Shown here in pieces: positions 1 through 8,446 of a stretch of DNA of 64,000 nt. The notes under the pieces were generated by a model, which ran no database searches, was not told the DNA's origin, and saw only the letters and a list, made by a program, of their open reading frames with translations. The number at the start of each line of letters is the position of its first letter. The first letter of the stretch is position 1. Origin of the DNA: Chlamydiales bacterium (lineage in GTDB: Bacteria; Chlamydiota; Chlamydiia; Chlamydiales; Criblamydiaceae); contig JACKPN010000004.1 of the NCBI GenBank assembly GCA_024233575.1, positions 124,001-188,000 on the forward strand. Reading direction: 5' to 3'. A program made the position numbers and the translations under genes.

Positions 1-464
1 ATTAAACTGTTAAACTCCTCTTCTGAGGGTCTATGCTCTCTAAAGCCTTCAAACTTTGGTAAAGGTAACTTGTTTGCCAATCGATCCTTATCTACCAGTA
101 CTTCGTAACCCATATTAAGAGCATCGGGAAGCCCATCTATTTCTAACTTTTTCAGCTGCTGTAGTGAAAAAAAGGAAAAGTCAACTTTTTTACCACCCTT
201 AAATATCACCAATCTGGTAGGAATACTAGCTTCCAAGAGGTCATATTTCTCGGGTATCATCACCCACACATCATCTATATCTTTTAACCAAGTGTCGCTT
301 TCTGTTAACTTCTGGGTGTCACTACAAAAAAAGGATATATCATAATCTGAAAGTTCATCCGTATCAGAACGATCCGCAAATGAGCCTGTTAGCAACGCAA
401 GGCGGATCACCTCTTCTGAATCAACCCAGTTTATGATTTTCTTTAGAATATTCTTTTCTTCCAC
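1..464 (-). CDS. aminoglycoside 6-adenylyltransferase-like protein, partial (C-terminus off window)
   Basis: The first 154 codons of a minus-strand gene are visible; the rest lies beyond base 1. The product starts at a GTG (464-462), chosen because an AGAGG ribosome-binding site precedes it and no in-frame ATG is nearby. The translation has the nucleotidyltransferase signature LLTGSFADRSDTDELSDYDI, followed by the ANT(6) pattern of a WLKDID segment, an MIPEKYD segment, a VIFKGGKKVDFSF strand and an EVLVDKD strand. In the ANT(6)/AadK family these form the adenylyl-transfer site that inactivates streptomycin. Only 6 bases separate it from the stop of the upstream beta-lactamase gene, so the two are probably co-transcribed and translationally coupled. 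The real substrate is unknown; environmental homologues may act on other small molecules. Confidence 0.78.
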   Translation of the reverse strand, partial: MEEKNILKKIINWVDSEEVIRLALLTGSFADRSDTDELSDYDISFFCSDTQKLTESDTWLKDIDDVWVMIPEKYDLLEASIPTRLVIFKGGKKVDFSFFSLQQLKKLEIDGLPDALNMGYEVLVDKDRLANKLPLPKFEGFREHRPSEEEFNSL

Positions 465-470
465 AACTAA

Positions 471-1313
471 TTAACCTCTTATCCTAGGTAAAATGCCTAA
501 GCAATGAAACGCCTCTCTCACAACCTCTTTTCTCTTAGGCAGCTCATCCCAGCTATCGATGTCCATGTTAAACGCAAAAACATACGTTCTTTTATCATCT
601 TGACTGAATATTTCCACCCATCCGACATACCAACCTATAGAGTTGCTAAAGCCTGTCTTCGCATAAAGAGACCACTCCTTTCCGCAATCCTCCATCATAA
701 TCGCTTTTGCATTCTCATAGATCCTTGTGCTTAGAGGAAGATTTTCTAATGCTAATGCCTTTAAAAAAACAACCTGTTGCTCAGTCGAAGTCTTCAAGGG
801 TCCATCTAGCCAGTAGGTCGAAATATCTTCAGGACAACCAATATATTGGTTTCCATACTGTAGTCGATCAATCCATGAAGACATAACATCGTGCCCAAGA
901 TTTTGAGTTATTCTCTGGTAAACCCAGACAACTGAATACTTGTAGGCGGACTGGAGCGAATGATCTTGATTCCACACGTCCAAAAATCTCTTTTCACCAT
1001 CCCATTCAAATAGTGTTTCAGGCCCCTCTGCATACCCTTCTTCAAGAGCTACAAGTGTATGAGGAATTTTAGCAGTTGATGCAGGTGGATAAAGAAATTC
1101 TAGACGGTGCTTCCCACTTACCCATCTTCTTCCATCTTCAACGCAAGAAATGATTAGAGCAGAGCGGTTTGGAGAAACTCCGACTGAAGTTACAATCTCT
1201 GAAATATCTTCTTGAAGATTTGACTCTAGAGAAAAGAGCGATGTACTCACAAAGAATAATGAAGAGAAAGCTAGCAATAGGACGGCGGTATGCCTGGAAA
1301 ATCTTTGTTTCAT
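471..1313 (-). CDS. class D (OXA-like) beta-lactamase, exported
   Basis: This 280-residue protein has an N-terminal hydrophobic signal peptide (about residues 10-29) and all the class D serine beta-lactamase motifs in order. These are STAK with nucleophile Ser79 and carboxylatable Lys82, SVV at 127-129, YGN at 153-155, a tryptophan at 168 in YWLDGPL, and KTG at 219-221 followed by YVGW. The enzyme would hydrolyse beta-lactams in the periplasm through an acyl-serine intermediate. Its length is normal for the OXA family. The ATG at 1313 follows a GAGGTGAG ribosome-binding site. The downstream gene is the ANT(6)-like one. A penicillin-sensor or peptidoglycan role cannot be excluded, but the protein is not fused to a BlaR membrane domain. 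Confidence 0.88.
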   Translation of the reverse strand: MKQRFSRHTAVLLLAFSSLFFVSTSLFSLESNLQEDISEIVTSVGVSPNRSALIISCVEDGRRWVSGKHRLEFLYPPASTAKIPHTLVALEEGYAEGPETLFEWDGEKRFLDVWNQDHSLQSAYKYSVVWVYQRITQNLGHDVMSSWIDRLQYGNQYIGCPEDISTYWLDGPLKTSTEQQVVFLKALALENLPLSTRIYENAKAIMMEDCGKEWSLYAKTGFSNSIGWYVGWVEIFSQDDKRTYVFAFNMDIDSWDELPKRKEVVREAFHCLGILPRIRG

Positions 1314-1440
1314 TTACTCACCTCAAGGTTAATGATTCACACCCAGTAAACCTTGATATTCTACTCATCTTTCAAAGATGATTTTCCACTACCACATTCT
1401 CCTATGCGTTAGAAAAGTTGGACAGGGGTTGGACAAAATA

Positions 1441-1482
1441 GACTTAGGTTCAAAATAGGTTTTACTATCACAAACCTAAGTC
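1441..1482 (-). terminator. possible terminator hairpin behind tRNA-Leu
   Basis: A perfect 10-bp inverted repeat (GACTTAGGTT at 1441-1450, its complement at 1473-1482) lies just downstream of the tRNA on the minus strand and is followed by TATTTTG. The 22-base loop contains a nested AGGTTT/AAACCT pair, so two alternative stems are possible. It could terminate tRNA-Leu transcription. The long loop and short T-run keep confidence low. Confidence 0.4.
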
Positions 1483-1496
1483 ATTATGTCTTAGCT

Positions 1497-1580
1497 TGCT
1501 CGGAGTGGGACTCGAACCCACACGGGATTGCTCCCAAGGGATTTTAAGTCCCTAGTGTCTACCGATTCCACCATCCGAGC
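1497..1580 (-). tRNA. tRNA-Leu (UAA)
   Basis: Read on the minus strand, this 84-base stretch folds as a long-variable-arm tRNA. The acceptor arm GCTCGGA pairs with TCCGAGC, the discriminator base is A (1497), the T arm contains GGTTCGAGTCC, and the anticodon loop CTTAAAA carries TAA. The discriminator A and class II variable arm fit tRNA-Leu reading UUA/UUG codons. The terminal CCA is not encoded. It sits between the beta-lactamase and the glycosyltransferase genes. Confidence 0.95.
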
Positions 1581-1687
1581 GTGAAATGTATGATAAGAAT
1601 TTAACTACTTTTCGGTTATGAGTCAAGATATTGATTATAAAATATTTTCTTTAACATTTGACGACTTCCTTGTCGCCATTATTTACG

Positions 1688-3103
1688 CTAATATTGATAG
1701 CGGCATTCAGCCCAGCCTTTATGCTTGCTACGGTGAAGTGAGATCTCCTTGAGTATCCCATTTTCAATACACTCGTCATAAGCTTTGCGTACGGTAGGAA
1801 TGGTAAGGTCATCTACAATGACCACTGTATTCTCGTCACTCAATGCCTGCATATTAATAATGTCTGCAAGCGCAATGCCATAACCATGACCACCGTCAAT
1901 GAATACCATGTCAAAAACAGTGGAAGGATTATCTTCAGAAAATTCCGGCACAGATTCCATGGAGTTGCCGATTATCAGCTGATGCCTTCCTGGATACTTG
2001 ATGTCCAGATACTCTTTTCCGACTGCAACATATTCATGAGAAGCTATGTCAAACGAGATCACTTGCGTATCATGACGAGTCTGCAAAAATACTTCGCTAG
2101 AATGTCCTCCTTTGAATCCTATCTCTCCAATAAAATGAATGTGAGGCCGCTCACGCACGAGAGTTTCTAGGAAGTCCGGTTGAGTTGTTCCGCCTAACTT
2201 GCAGTGACCTTCTATTTTGCTAAATCCTTGGTAGCGTAGATAGTCATCCAAAGAAATAGACCCGTTCGCTATCAAATCTTCTACTACTGTTTTAACGATG
2301 TAGCCATACTTTTCTTCAAGCTCATTGAATTTATTGAAAAGCTCTCTTCCGTGATAGGCATACATATGAACGATGAAATCCCCTAGCTCAAACTCTGAAG
2401 GAGATGTATTAAAATGCTTCTGACTGTAAACTTTTACATATTCTTCTAGATAATGGTCGAGGATGCAGTTATTTACTCGTTGTTGCTCAAAACTTCCGGG
2501 TGTGATGTCTTTCTGATTTTTCCATGCTTCCTTTATGATGAATTTTGCTATCTCACAATTTCGATAAAAAACTTCGCCGGTGTTGATACGGCTTGCTCTT
2601 GTAAAGACATAACTACTGATGGTTGATGGGGCGATAGAACAAGCTATCAATGCATATTGGTCGTCAATATACTCTTCGAGCCGCTTGTCAAAATTTAAGA
2701 AAACACTATCTGCATCTGACCAAAACACCCAATCATACTGATCAAGGTAGCGGGCAATAAGACCTAGCTTTGACCAGGCACACTCTAGAGGGCGTAAGGA
2801 CCTAATGCCATAGCAATCATCAAGTTTTTCAGTGGCTATAATATAGTCATAACCGTTCTTTTTTGCGTAAGCTTCTTTACTACACGTACCGAATTTGACA
2901 ATATCGGCATAGTTATAACTCTTATACGACTGACTTTTATCTGCTTGATCCTTGCTGATAACGGCGGTGAGGATAGCAATTCGAGGACCTTCGTGGTTTT
3001 CGGGGATATTACGTTCAATATAGATTCCCTCTCCACAATGTTCATAGGCATGTAGTGTCGCTGCAAACAGAAAGCAGACGAGCAGTTTTAGAATCGTTCT
3101 CAT
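1688..3103 (-). CDS. exported GT34-like glycosyltransferase fused to a SAM-dependent methyltransferase
   Basis: The 471-residue product starts with a signal peptide (residues 1-19, ending LHA). Residues of about 40-250 resemble the GMA12/MNN10 (GT34) galactosyl/mannosyltransferase family, with a DXD-type metal and sugar-nucleotide motif in FWSDADSVFL (DADS at 130-133) preceded by LGLIARYLDQYDW. Residues of about 300-471 look like a class I methyltransferase of the Methyltransf_24 type: an IHFIGEIGFKGGHS glycine motif, an acidic VISFDIA strand, and MVFIDGGHGYG followed by VVIVDD. The combination suggests modification of an extracytoplasmic or secreted glycan, but no substrate can be named. GT34 enzymes are chiefly known from eukaryotes, so acquisition from a host is possible. 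The gene stands alone, divergent from the gene at 3224. Confidence 0.72.
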   Translation of the reverse strand: MRTILKLLVCFLFAATLHAYEHCGEGIYIERNIPENHEGPRIAILTAVISKDQADKSQSYKSYNYADIVKFGTCSKEAYAKKNGYDYIIATEKLDDCYGIRSLRPLECAWSKLGLIARYLDQYDWVFWSDADSVFLNFDKRLEEYIDDQYALIACSIAPSTISSYVFTRASRINTGEVFYRNCEIAKFIIKEAWKNQKDITPGSFEQQRVNNCILDHYLEEYVKVYSQKHFNTSPSEFELGDFIVHMYAYHGRELFNKFNELEEKYGYIVKTVVEDLIANGSISLDDYLRYQGFSKIEGHCKLGGTTQPDFLETLVRERPHIHFIGEIGFKGGHSSEVFLQTRHDTQVISFDIASHEYVAVGKEYLDIKYPGRHQLIIGNSMESVPEFSEDNPSTVFDMVFIDGGHGYGIALADIINMQALSDENTVVIVDDLTIPTVRKAYDECIENGILKEISLHRSKHKGWAECRYQY

Positions 3104-3223
3104 GTTTTCACCTCTTGTTGGGTTAAAAGGTATGAACCTACCAAATTAATGTTTTATTTTAAAACCTCCTTTACAGAGAAGGGTGAAGAGGATAAAATTA
3201 AGCTATTTCAAGAAGAGGTTGTG

Positions 3224-3937
3224 ATGCGAAAGTTGATCTTATCATTGTTGCTATTGCCTTCATTTGTTTGGGGCAATGCGATTCTTAAGGAAAGAATCGC
3301 CTCAGCACAACCAGGCGATTATCTAGTAACAGAGCAAGGGAAGAATTACACAATACTGCATATCCAAAATCATGATGGCACGACCTTAGTGATGGAGGAG
3401 GTTACAGTCCCCTGTCACCGTAAACCGCGAGGGTTCGCTAGCTGGAAAGAGTGGGTGATGGGAAATGCTCCCGGACATACTTCATGGATGATGTATCGCC
3501 TGAACACGGAAACGGGTACGATGGACGAAGCATTCTCGTTCACCAAAAACGCGTGGTATGACATCCCTAAAGCGGAAAATTTCTTATCTACATTACTAAA
3601 TCTAAACTTTGAGAAAATTCCAGAAAATCAACGAAAACGGCTGGGCAGCCGCTTGGGAAGCAAAGAAAAGGCCCCTCTTTGGCAACCGAAAATGATCTTC
3701 AATGGCCAGCAGATTCCCGGTATAGAATTCGATGCATGGAGAACGCGATGGCCGCAAGATGGAAGTGAACTGGCTGGAAAAATCATCGAGGCTTACCTAC
3801 CTATGACTGAAACCCCTTACCCCGGATACTTCCCCTACTGGCTTCAGGTATGCGGCGTTGTCGGAAAGGCCAAAGTACGTGTAGTGGACTCCGGCACGGG
3901 AATGCACTCACCAAAATCCCTTCCAGTTAATCGTTAA
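3224..3937 (+). CDS. conserved exported chlamydial protein of unknown function (upstream of lepB)
   Basis: The 237-residue product begins MRKLILSLLLLPSFVWG, a signal peptide with likely cleavage after G17. The ATG at 3224 was preferred over the in-frame upstream start at 3149 because AGAAGAGG precedes it and because it places the signal peptide at the N-terminus. The mature part has no transmembrane helix and no motif that I can assign. It is rich in Trp, Tyr and Pro (for example GYFPYWLQVCGVVG near the C-terminus). In Chlamydia an exported hypothetical gene occupies the same position next to lepB, which supports orthology from context. It is probably periplasmic or envelope-associated. Confidence 0.65.
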   Translation: MRKLILSLLLLPSFVWGNAILKERIASAQPGDYLVTEQGKNYTILHIQNHDGTTLVMEEVTVPCHRKPRGFASWKEWVMGNAPGHTSWMMYRLNTETGTMDEAFSFTKNAWYDIPKAENFLSTLLNLNFEKIPENQRKRLGSRLGSKEKAPLWQPKMIFNGQQIPGIEFDAWRTRWPQDGSELAGKIIEAYLPMTETPYPGYFPYWLQVCGVVGKAKVRVVDSGTGMHSPKSLPVNR

Positions 3938-4236
3938 CGATCAGTTATCAACAAATTTTCTTTCATTTTCTTTACCTTCTTATGCTAAGGGTTTTCGATA
4001 GGTTTTGGCAATCACGATAAATCCTTATGTCATTACCACAGAGTGACATACAAGTTAGTTGCGTAGATATTACTATCAGTAAAGACAGTTAATAAATTTC
4101 TAAAATCCAGGCAAACAAACAATTTTACGGACAATCTGTTAACAACCTTCCCACAGAATCGTCAACCTCAACGACAACATCTTACATAAAAAAGCGTACA
4201 ATTTGCGTACAGTTTATCAACCTATGTATTCAATCG

Positions 4237-4263
4237 TTGCATTAGTGGTTAGTTCAATATAAA
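4237..4263 (+). promoter_or_regulatory. weak candidate promoter for lepB in a 357-base gap
   Basis: The gap 3938-4294 is AT-rich and contains no credible ORF or RNA gene. The best promoter-like pair is TTGCAT (4237-4242) and TATAAA (4258-4263) with a short 15-base spacer, 31 bases before the lepB start. Several TTATCAACA-like words occur in the gap but do not form an origin-like cluster. Confidence 0.3.
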
Positions 4264-4294
4264 ATACCGGCTTGACTCAACAAGGATTATCATC

Positions 4295-6202
4295 ATGTTT
4301 TCTCGTTCCTATCGTCTAAGCAAGTCGCGCAGCATCCTTAAGCATTGTTATCGCATGTATCTTAAACGTAAGGATAGACTGCCAGAGGATCAGGTGGGAA
4401 CGATCAAAGAGTTGCTCTGCAACTTGGATAATGCGATTGTTCAGGAGGATAGAAAACTGGCGGATCAGCTAGCGAGAAAATTGGAGTCTATTGCCGATCT
4501 TCACTTTAAAAAGTCTCCTGTTGAATTTTTCGTCGAACTTTTGATAGCAATTTCACTTGCGTTACTGATTGCAACCGTAGTGAGGCAATCATGGTTTGAA
4601 CCATACGAGATCCCTACAGGATCAATGCGTCCCACCTTCAAAGAGCATGACCACGTGACTGTCACAAAAACGGCATTTGGCATTAACGTCCCGTTGCAAA
4701 CGGATCATTTTTACTTCGATCCTGATCTAGTTCAACGTGGCGGTATTGTTATTTTTACTTCAGACGGCTTGGATATACCCTATACTGATACGACCTATTT
4801 CTGGATATTCCCCTCTAAAAAACGCTATATCAAACGGTTGATCGGCAAGCCGGGAGATAGCCTCTATTTCTATGGCGGACAAATCTATGGTGTTGATAAA
4901 GAGGGACACCCTCTTACTGATTTTCTCGATGCTCCATGGATGCAAAAACTGGACCATGTCCCTTTCCTTTCGTTTAACCAAACGCGTTCAAGCGATGTTT
5001 CGAAAGATAATCAGGGCTTCCCCTTCTTTCAAATGCATCAGGAAGTGGGCCGAATCTTACCGAATTCACAAGGCAAACCTGTAGGTCAGGTTTACAATGG
5101 TAAGCAATGGGTAACGGATAATCCCAATGCGCAAAAAAAGAAGCATAATGAAATTGAGACATATAGCGATTTCTTTGGGATGCGTAATTTCGCCAAGGCA
5201 CGGTTATTAACCAAAGAAGAGTTAAAGGAGCAGCCGAATATCAATATGACGGATCTCGAGGATGGTGTCTTGTACTTACAGTTGAATCACACGCCAAGTT
5301 TAAACTATCCTCAACCTAGTATCGGAAGAAGCGGCGGGCGTGTCCGTTATTTTGCAACACCGCAAACGACTGTAATCCCTTTGCAGCAGCGTCATCTGGA
5401 TGCGATCATGGATAATCTCTATACTAGCCGATTTGTCGTAAAAAATGGCAGGGCCAAGCAATATAGCGCCGGCAATGACAAGTTCTCCCCAGGAAGTCCG
5501 CGGATGGCTAGGGTTCCTGACGGCACATACGAATTTTATTATGGCAAGCCGCAGTCGATCGACTGGTTAGCTATCGGACATGAAATACCTAAAGACTCCC
5601 CCCTGTTAGCGCGAACACCGGAAAATGTCCAGCGGCTCTTTAATATGGGGATCGAGTTTAACACTGTTTATGAACCGCATGCAGATAACCAGTTCTTATT
5701 TCCTAATCGATATGCTTATTTTCGCAACGGAGATTTGTATTTAATGGGGGCGCCGGTGATTAAAAAGGAGGATGATACTCTTACTAAATTTCTTGCAAGA
5801 GAGCAGAAGCATGAGGAGGCTTCGTCAGCGAGTAAGCCGTATATCCCCTTTCAGGACTACGGACCACCTGTCGTTAATGGGCATTATGATGTCGATTTTA
5901 TCCGGAAGTTCGGCCTGACGGTTCCTGAGGGTAGCTACTTTGTTCTTGGCGACAACCATGCCAACAGCCAGGACAGCCGTATTTTTGGCTTTGTCCCTGA
6001 AGAGAACATGCAGGGTGCGCCGTCCTTGTTGATCTATCCACCAAGCGACCGATGGGGGTTTCCTAACCAAAAAACGTATCCGTTTATGAACCTTCCGAGG
6101 ATGATTGTCTGGACAATAGCGGCTATCGTATTATTGGTGTGGTACATTATCCATCGAAGAAATTTAAAGCTACCGGTAATAAAAGATAAAAAACAGTTAT
6201 AA
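4295..6202 (+). CDS. lepB: signal peptidase I, enlarged chlamydial type
   Basis: The 635-residue product is about twice the usual length of signal peptidase I, as is typical of chlamydiae. A cytoplasmic helical region (1-75) precedes a transmembrane segment (about 80-97). The catalytic serine is Ser110 in IPTGSMRPTF, the general-base lysine is Lys180 in RYIKRLIGKPGD, and the conserved box VLGDNHANSQDSR lies near residues 573-585. A ~380-residue insertion separates the lysine and GDN boxes. A second hydrophobic segment near 605-622 anchors the C-terminus. It removes Sec signal peptides at the outer face of the inner membrane, and would serve the exported proteins in this window. Its stop codon lies inside a terminator-like hairpin. 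Confidence 0.95.
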   Translation: MFSRSYRLSKSRSILKHCYRMYLKRKDRLPEDQVGTIKELLCNLDNAIVQEDRKLADQLARKLESIADLHFKKSPVEFFVELLIAISLALLIATVVRQSWFEPYEIPTGSMRPTFKEHDHVTVTKTAFGINVPLQTDHFYFDPDLVQRGGIVIFTSDGLDIPYTDTTYFWIFPSKKRYIKRLIGKPGDSLYFYGGQIYGVDKEGHPLTDFLDAPWMQKLDHVPFLSFNQTRSSDVSKDNQGFPFFQMHQEVGRILPNSQGKPVGQVYNGKQWVTDNPNAQKKKHNEIETYSDFFGMRNFAKARLLTKEELKEQPNINMTDLEDGVLYLQLNHTPSLNYPQPSIGRSGGRVRYFATPQTTVIPLQQRHLDAIMDNLYTSRFVVKNGRAKQYSAGNDKFSPGSPRMARVPDGTYEFYYGKPQSIDWLAIGHEIPKDSPLLARTPENVQRLFNMGIEFNTVYEPHADNQFLFPNRYAYFRNGDLYLMGAPVIKKEDDTLTKFLAREQKHEEASSASKPYIPFQDYGPPVVNGHYDVDFIRKFGLTVPEGSYFVLGDNHANSQDSRIFGFVPEENMQGAPSLLIYPPSDRWGFPNQKTYPFMNLPRMIVWTIAAIVLLVWYIIHRRNLKLPVIKDKKQL

Positions 6203-6218
6203 CTGTTTCTTTTTCTTT
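6191..6218 (+). terminator. terminator hairpin overlapping the lepB stop
   Basis: AAACAGT (6191-6197) pairs with ACTGTTT (6202-6208) around a TATA loop, followed by a T-rich run. The lepB TAA is in the loop. The stem is AT-rich, so termination may be partial. Confidence 0.5.
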
Positions 6219-6271
6219 ATTTTTTTGGTTTTTACTGCTAATATCAGCATCGTCGTACCGGGAGTGACGCG

Positions 6272-7738
6272 GTGGAAACTGAAAATAGAGAGGAAGCGCA
6301 GTTTGATGAGCTGACACCCATTTATGGGGTTCTTTCCGACTTCAAGTCCAGCCAGCTCGACGATGCCTTGGAAGAGCAGATTGAAGACGCTCTCCTACGA
6401 GATACGCAGGAAGTGGCAATTCATGATGTAGCCAAGATTAGCAGCTCTTATGATCCTGTGGATTTGGCGCATGCTGCCTCCCGCCTGCCGCCGAACGCAC
6501 GCATCATTGTCTATGACAATCTTCCGGATATCGATTCCAAAGTAATTTTTATCATCAACACAGGCAATAACACCCGTTCGGTCATTTTTCGCCAGCTAGA
6601 CGATCAGGAGATCAAATCTTTATTTGAAAGAATTCCTGCTGACGAAGCTGTATGGCTGCTTGATGATATGTCCGATCGGAGGATGAAGCGGATCCTCGAT
6701 GGTCTTGAGCCGCAAAAGGCGTTGCGTATCCGTGAGCTTCAACGCCATGACCGCCATAGCGCCGGCCGCCTGATGACCGACGAGTTCTTCGCCTTTTCCT
6801 TAGATACTACTATTGGCGATGTAGCGAAAAAAATACGCGAAAATCCTGGTATTGATTTGACTCGTAGGATTTTTGTTGTCGACAACGAAGATCGCTTGAT
6901 TGGTTTTGTTCCTGGGCGTAATTTAATCGTCAATGCCCCTTACGTTCCTATCCGTCAAGTGATGCGTCCGATCAATCAAAAGGTTAGCCCGGAAACATCC
7001 CGAGATGAGGTAGTGGATATCGTTGAGCGTTATAAGATCCCTGCTTTGCCTGTTGTAAATACGGACGATCAAATGATTGGTGTCATCACATATGAGGATG
7101 TCGTTGAGGCGATGGAAGATATTGCTGATGAGACGATCGCCAGCATCGCGGGTACCGGCGAGATCGTTGGCGAGCATGAGCCGATTTTCAAACGTTTTCT
7201 ATGGCGCGCTCCATGGCTGCTGGTAACAATATGTGCGGGATTGGTAACTTTTACTGCGATGTCACATTTTAGCTCTGCGGCGTGGTTTTCTATCGTTCCG
7301 TTCTTTGTTCCGATGATTACAGGTATCTCCGGCAATGTCGGTATTCAGTGCAGTACGGTTCTCGTCCGTGGACTCTCGACAGGAGAAATCTCCTATGGTC
7401 ACCGTGGCGATGCGATAGCTAAAGAGATCGGTATCGGCATGCTAATTGGCACAATCTTTGGAATATTCTCAGGAGCTGTTGTATTCCTTCTTAATCATTT
7501 TGGTATTCAGAATGCACACGCTTTCCACGGGGCCTTAGCGGTTACCGTATCGTGCGGTGTTTTCGTCGCCTGCATGACAGCTACTTTTTTAGGAACATTT
7601 TCTCCGTTCTTTTTCGCCAGGTTCAATATCGACCCTGCCGTTTCTTCTGGCCCGATTGTTACTGCATGCAACGATGTGTTGTCGACTTTGATGTTTTTCC
7701 TTGTCGTGCATAGTTTGTATTATGTCCTTTTCATCTGA
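6272..7738 (+). CDS. mgtE: MgtE-type magnesium transporter
   Basis: The 488-residue product starts at a GTG (6272) with GGGAG seven bases upstream. The N-terminal superhelical MgtE domain (about 30-150) contains the ELQRHDRHSAGRLMTDEF transition. Two CBS domains follow (about 160-285, with VDNEDRLIGFVPGRNL and GVITYEDVVEAM). A five-helix membrane domain occupies about 310-488, with the conserved PFFVPMITGISGNVGIQ motif that lines the ion pore. In characterised MgtE proteins the cytosolic domains sense intracellular Mg2+ and gate the channel. Length and architecture are complete. The methyltransferase gene follows after 18 bases, possibly co-transcribed. Confidence 0.95.
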   Translation: METENREEAQFDELTPIYGVLSDFKSSQLDDALEEQIEDALLRDTQEVAIHDVAKISSSYDPVDLAHAASRLPPNARIIVYDNLPDIDSKVIFIINTGNNTRSVIFRQLDDQEIKSLFERIPADEAVWLLDDMSDRRMKRILDGLEPQKALRIRELQRHDRHSAGRLMTDEFFAFSLDTTIGDVAKKIRENPGIDLTRRIFVVDNEDRLIGFVPGRNLIVNAPYVPIRQVMRPINQKVSPETSRDEVVDIVERYKIPALPVVNTDDQMIGVITYEDVVEAMEDIADETIASIAGTGEIVGEHEPIFKRFLWRAPWLLVTICAGLVTFTAMSHFSSAAWFSIVPFFVPMITGISGNVGIQCSTVLVRGLSTGEISYGHRGDAIAKEIGIGMLIGTIFGIFSGAVVFLLNHFGIQNAHAFHGALAVTVSCGVFVACMTATFLGTFSPFFFARFNIDPAVSSGPIVTACNDVLSTLMFFLVVHSLYYVLFI

Positions 7739-7756
7739 TCAGCTATATAGTAAGCC

Positions 7757-8422
7757 ATGGACAAGATAAAAGATTTTTTTCAGCTCGCAGGATTGCGCGT
7801 TTATGTATTTTTTTGGGACGTTGCTGAGTATTGCCGAGTCGTATTCCGCTACTATCGCAATCCCCGCTTTGCCAAGGATGACCTGGCTCTGCTATTGCGC
7901 TACCTATTATACAGCCCTTTCCAGATCAGCAAACACTTCTTGCAAGGGCGTGGCGCGGGCGATCTCTACACTTATGGAGAGACGCCGCTGACGACGATGG
8001 ATATGATCGCTAAATGGTCAGAAATCTCCACAGATGATGTTGTTTATGAGCTAGGTTGCGGACGCGGTCGTACTTGTATTTGGCTTCATCACTTTATAGG
8101 CTGTCGTGTTGTGGGAGTTGATTATGTTCCTGATTATATCCGAAATGCACGCGAGGTCAGTAAATTAGATTTTCGTGAAGAAGATATGCTTGACGTGGAT
8201 TTATCAGACGCAACCATGATTTACCTTTTTGAAAATTCTCTTAATGACGCTTTTATTCAAAAGTTGTGTAAACGACTGCCTGAAGGGGTGAAAATTGTGA
8301 CTGTCAGCTATCCGCTTACTGATTATGATAAGAAAAACTTTTCTGTTCTCAAGGTCTGCGAGGGTCGCTTTAACTGGGGAAAAACGGAAGTATACTTACA
8401 AAAAAAAAGCGCCACCCGTTAA
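7757..8422 (+). CDS. class I SAM-dependent methyltransferase, substrate unknown
   Basis: The 221-residue product has a hydrophobic/aromatic N-terminal region (to about residue 65) followed by a Rossmann-fold methyltransferase core. This includes motif I VYELGCGRGRTCIW, motif II VVGVDYVPDY, an EEDMLDVDLSDA acidic strand and IYLFENSLND in the motif IV position. The N-terminal region could associate with membrane, suggesting a lipid or quinone substrate, but nothing decides this. It lies 18 bases after mgtE. Its last codons and stop form one arm and the loop of the terminator of the opposing type III operon. Confidence 0.75.
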   Translation: MDKIKDFFQLAGLRVYVFFWDVAEYCRVVFRYYRNPRFAKDDLALLLRYLLYSPFQISKHFLQGRGAGDLYTYGETPLTTMDMIAKWSEISTDDVVYELGCGRGRTCIWLHHFIGCRVVGVDYVPDYIRNAREVSKLDFREEDMLDVDLSDATMIYLFENSLNDAFIQKLCKRLPEGVKIVTVSYPLTDYDKKNFSVLKVCEGRFNWGKTEVYLQKKSATR

Positions 8423-8434
8423 CGAGCGACGCTT
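8399..8434 (-). terminator. strong rho-independent terminator of the type III translocon operon
   Basis: On the minus strand, AAGCGTCGCTCG (8434-8423) pairs over 12 positions, including G-U pairs, with CGGGTGGCGCTT (8418-8407) around a TTAA loop and is followed by eight Ts. It lies 13 bases after the copD-like stop and overlaps the 3' end of the opposing methyltransferase gene, whose TAA is in the loop. Confidence 0.85.
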
Positions 8435-8446
8435 AAGTAAGGAGGA

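Noticed and set aside
3149..3223. Longer N-terminus for the exported hypothetical protein
   Set aside because: It would bury the signal peptide 25 residues inside, while the start at 3224 has a good ribosome-binding site.
3940..4225. Several TTATCAACA-like words that might be DnaA boxes
   Set aside because: They deviate from the consensus, are few, and no dnaA gene or AT-rich unwinding pattern accompanies them.
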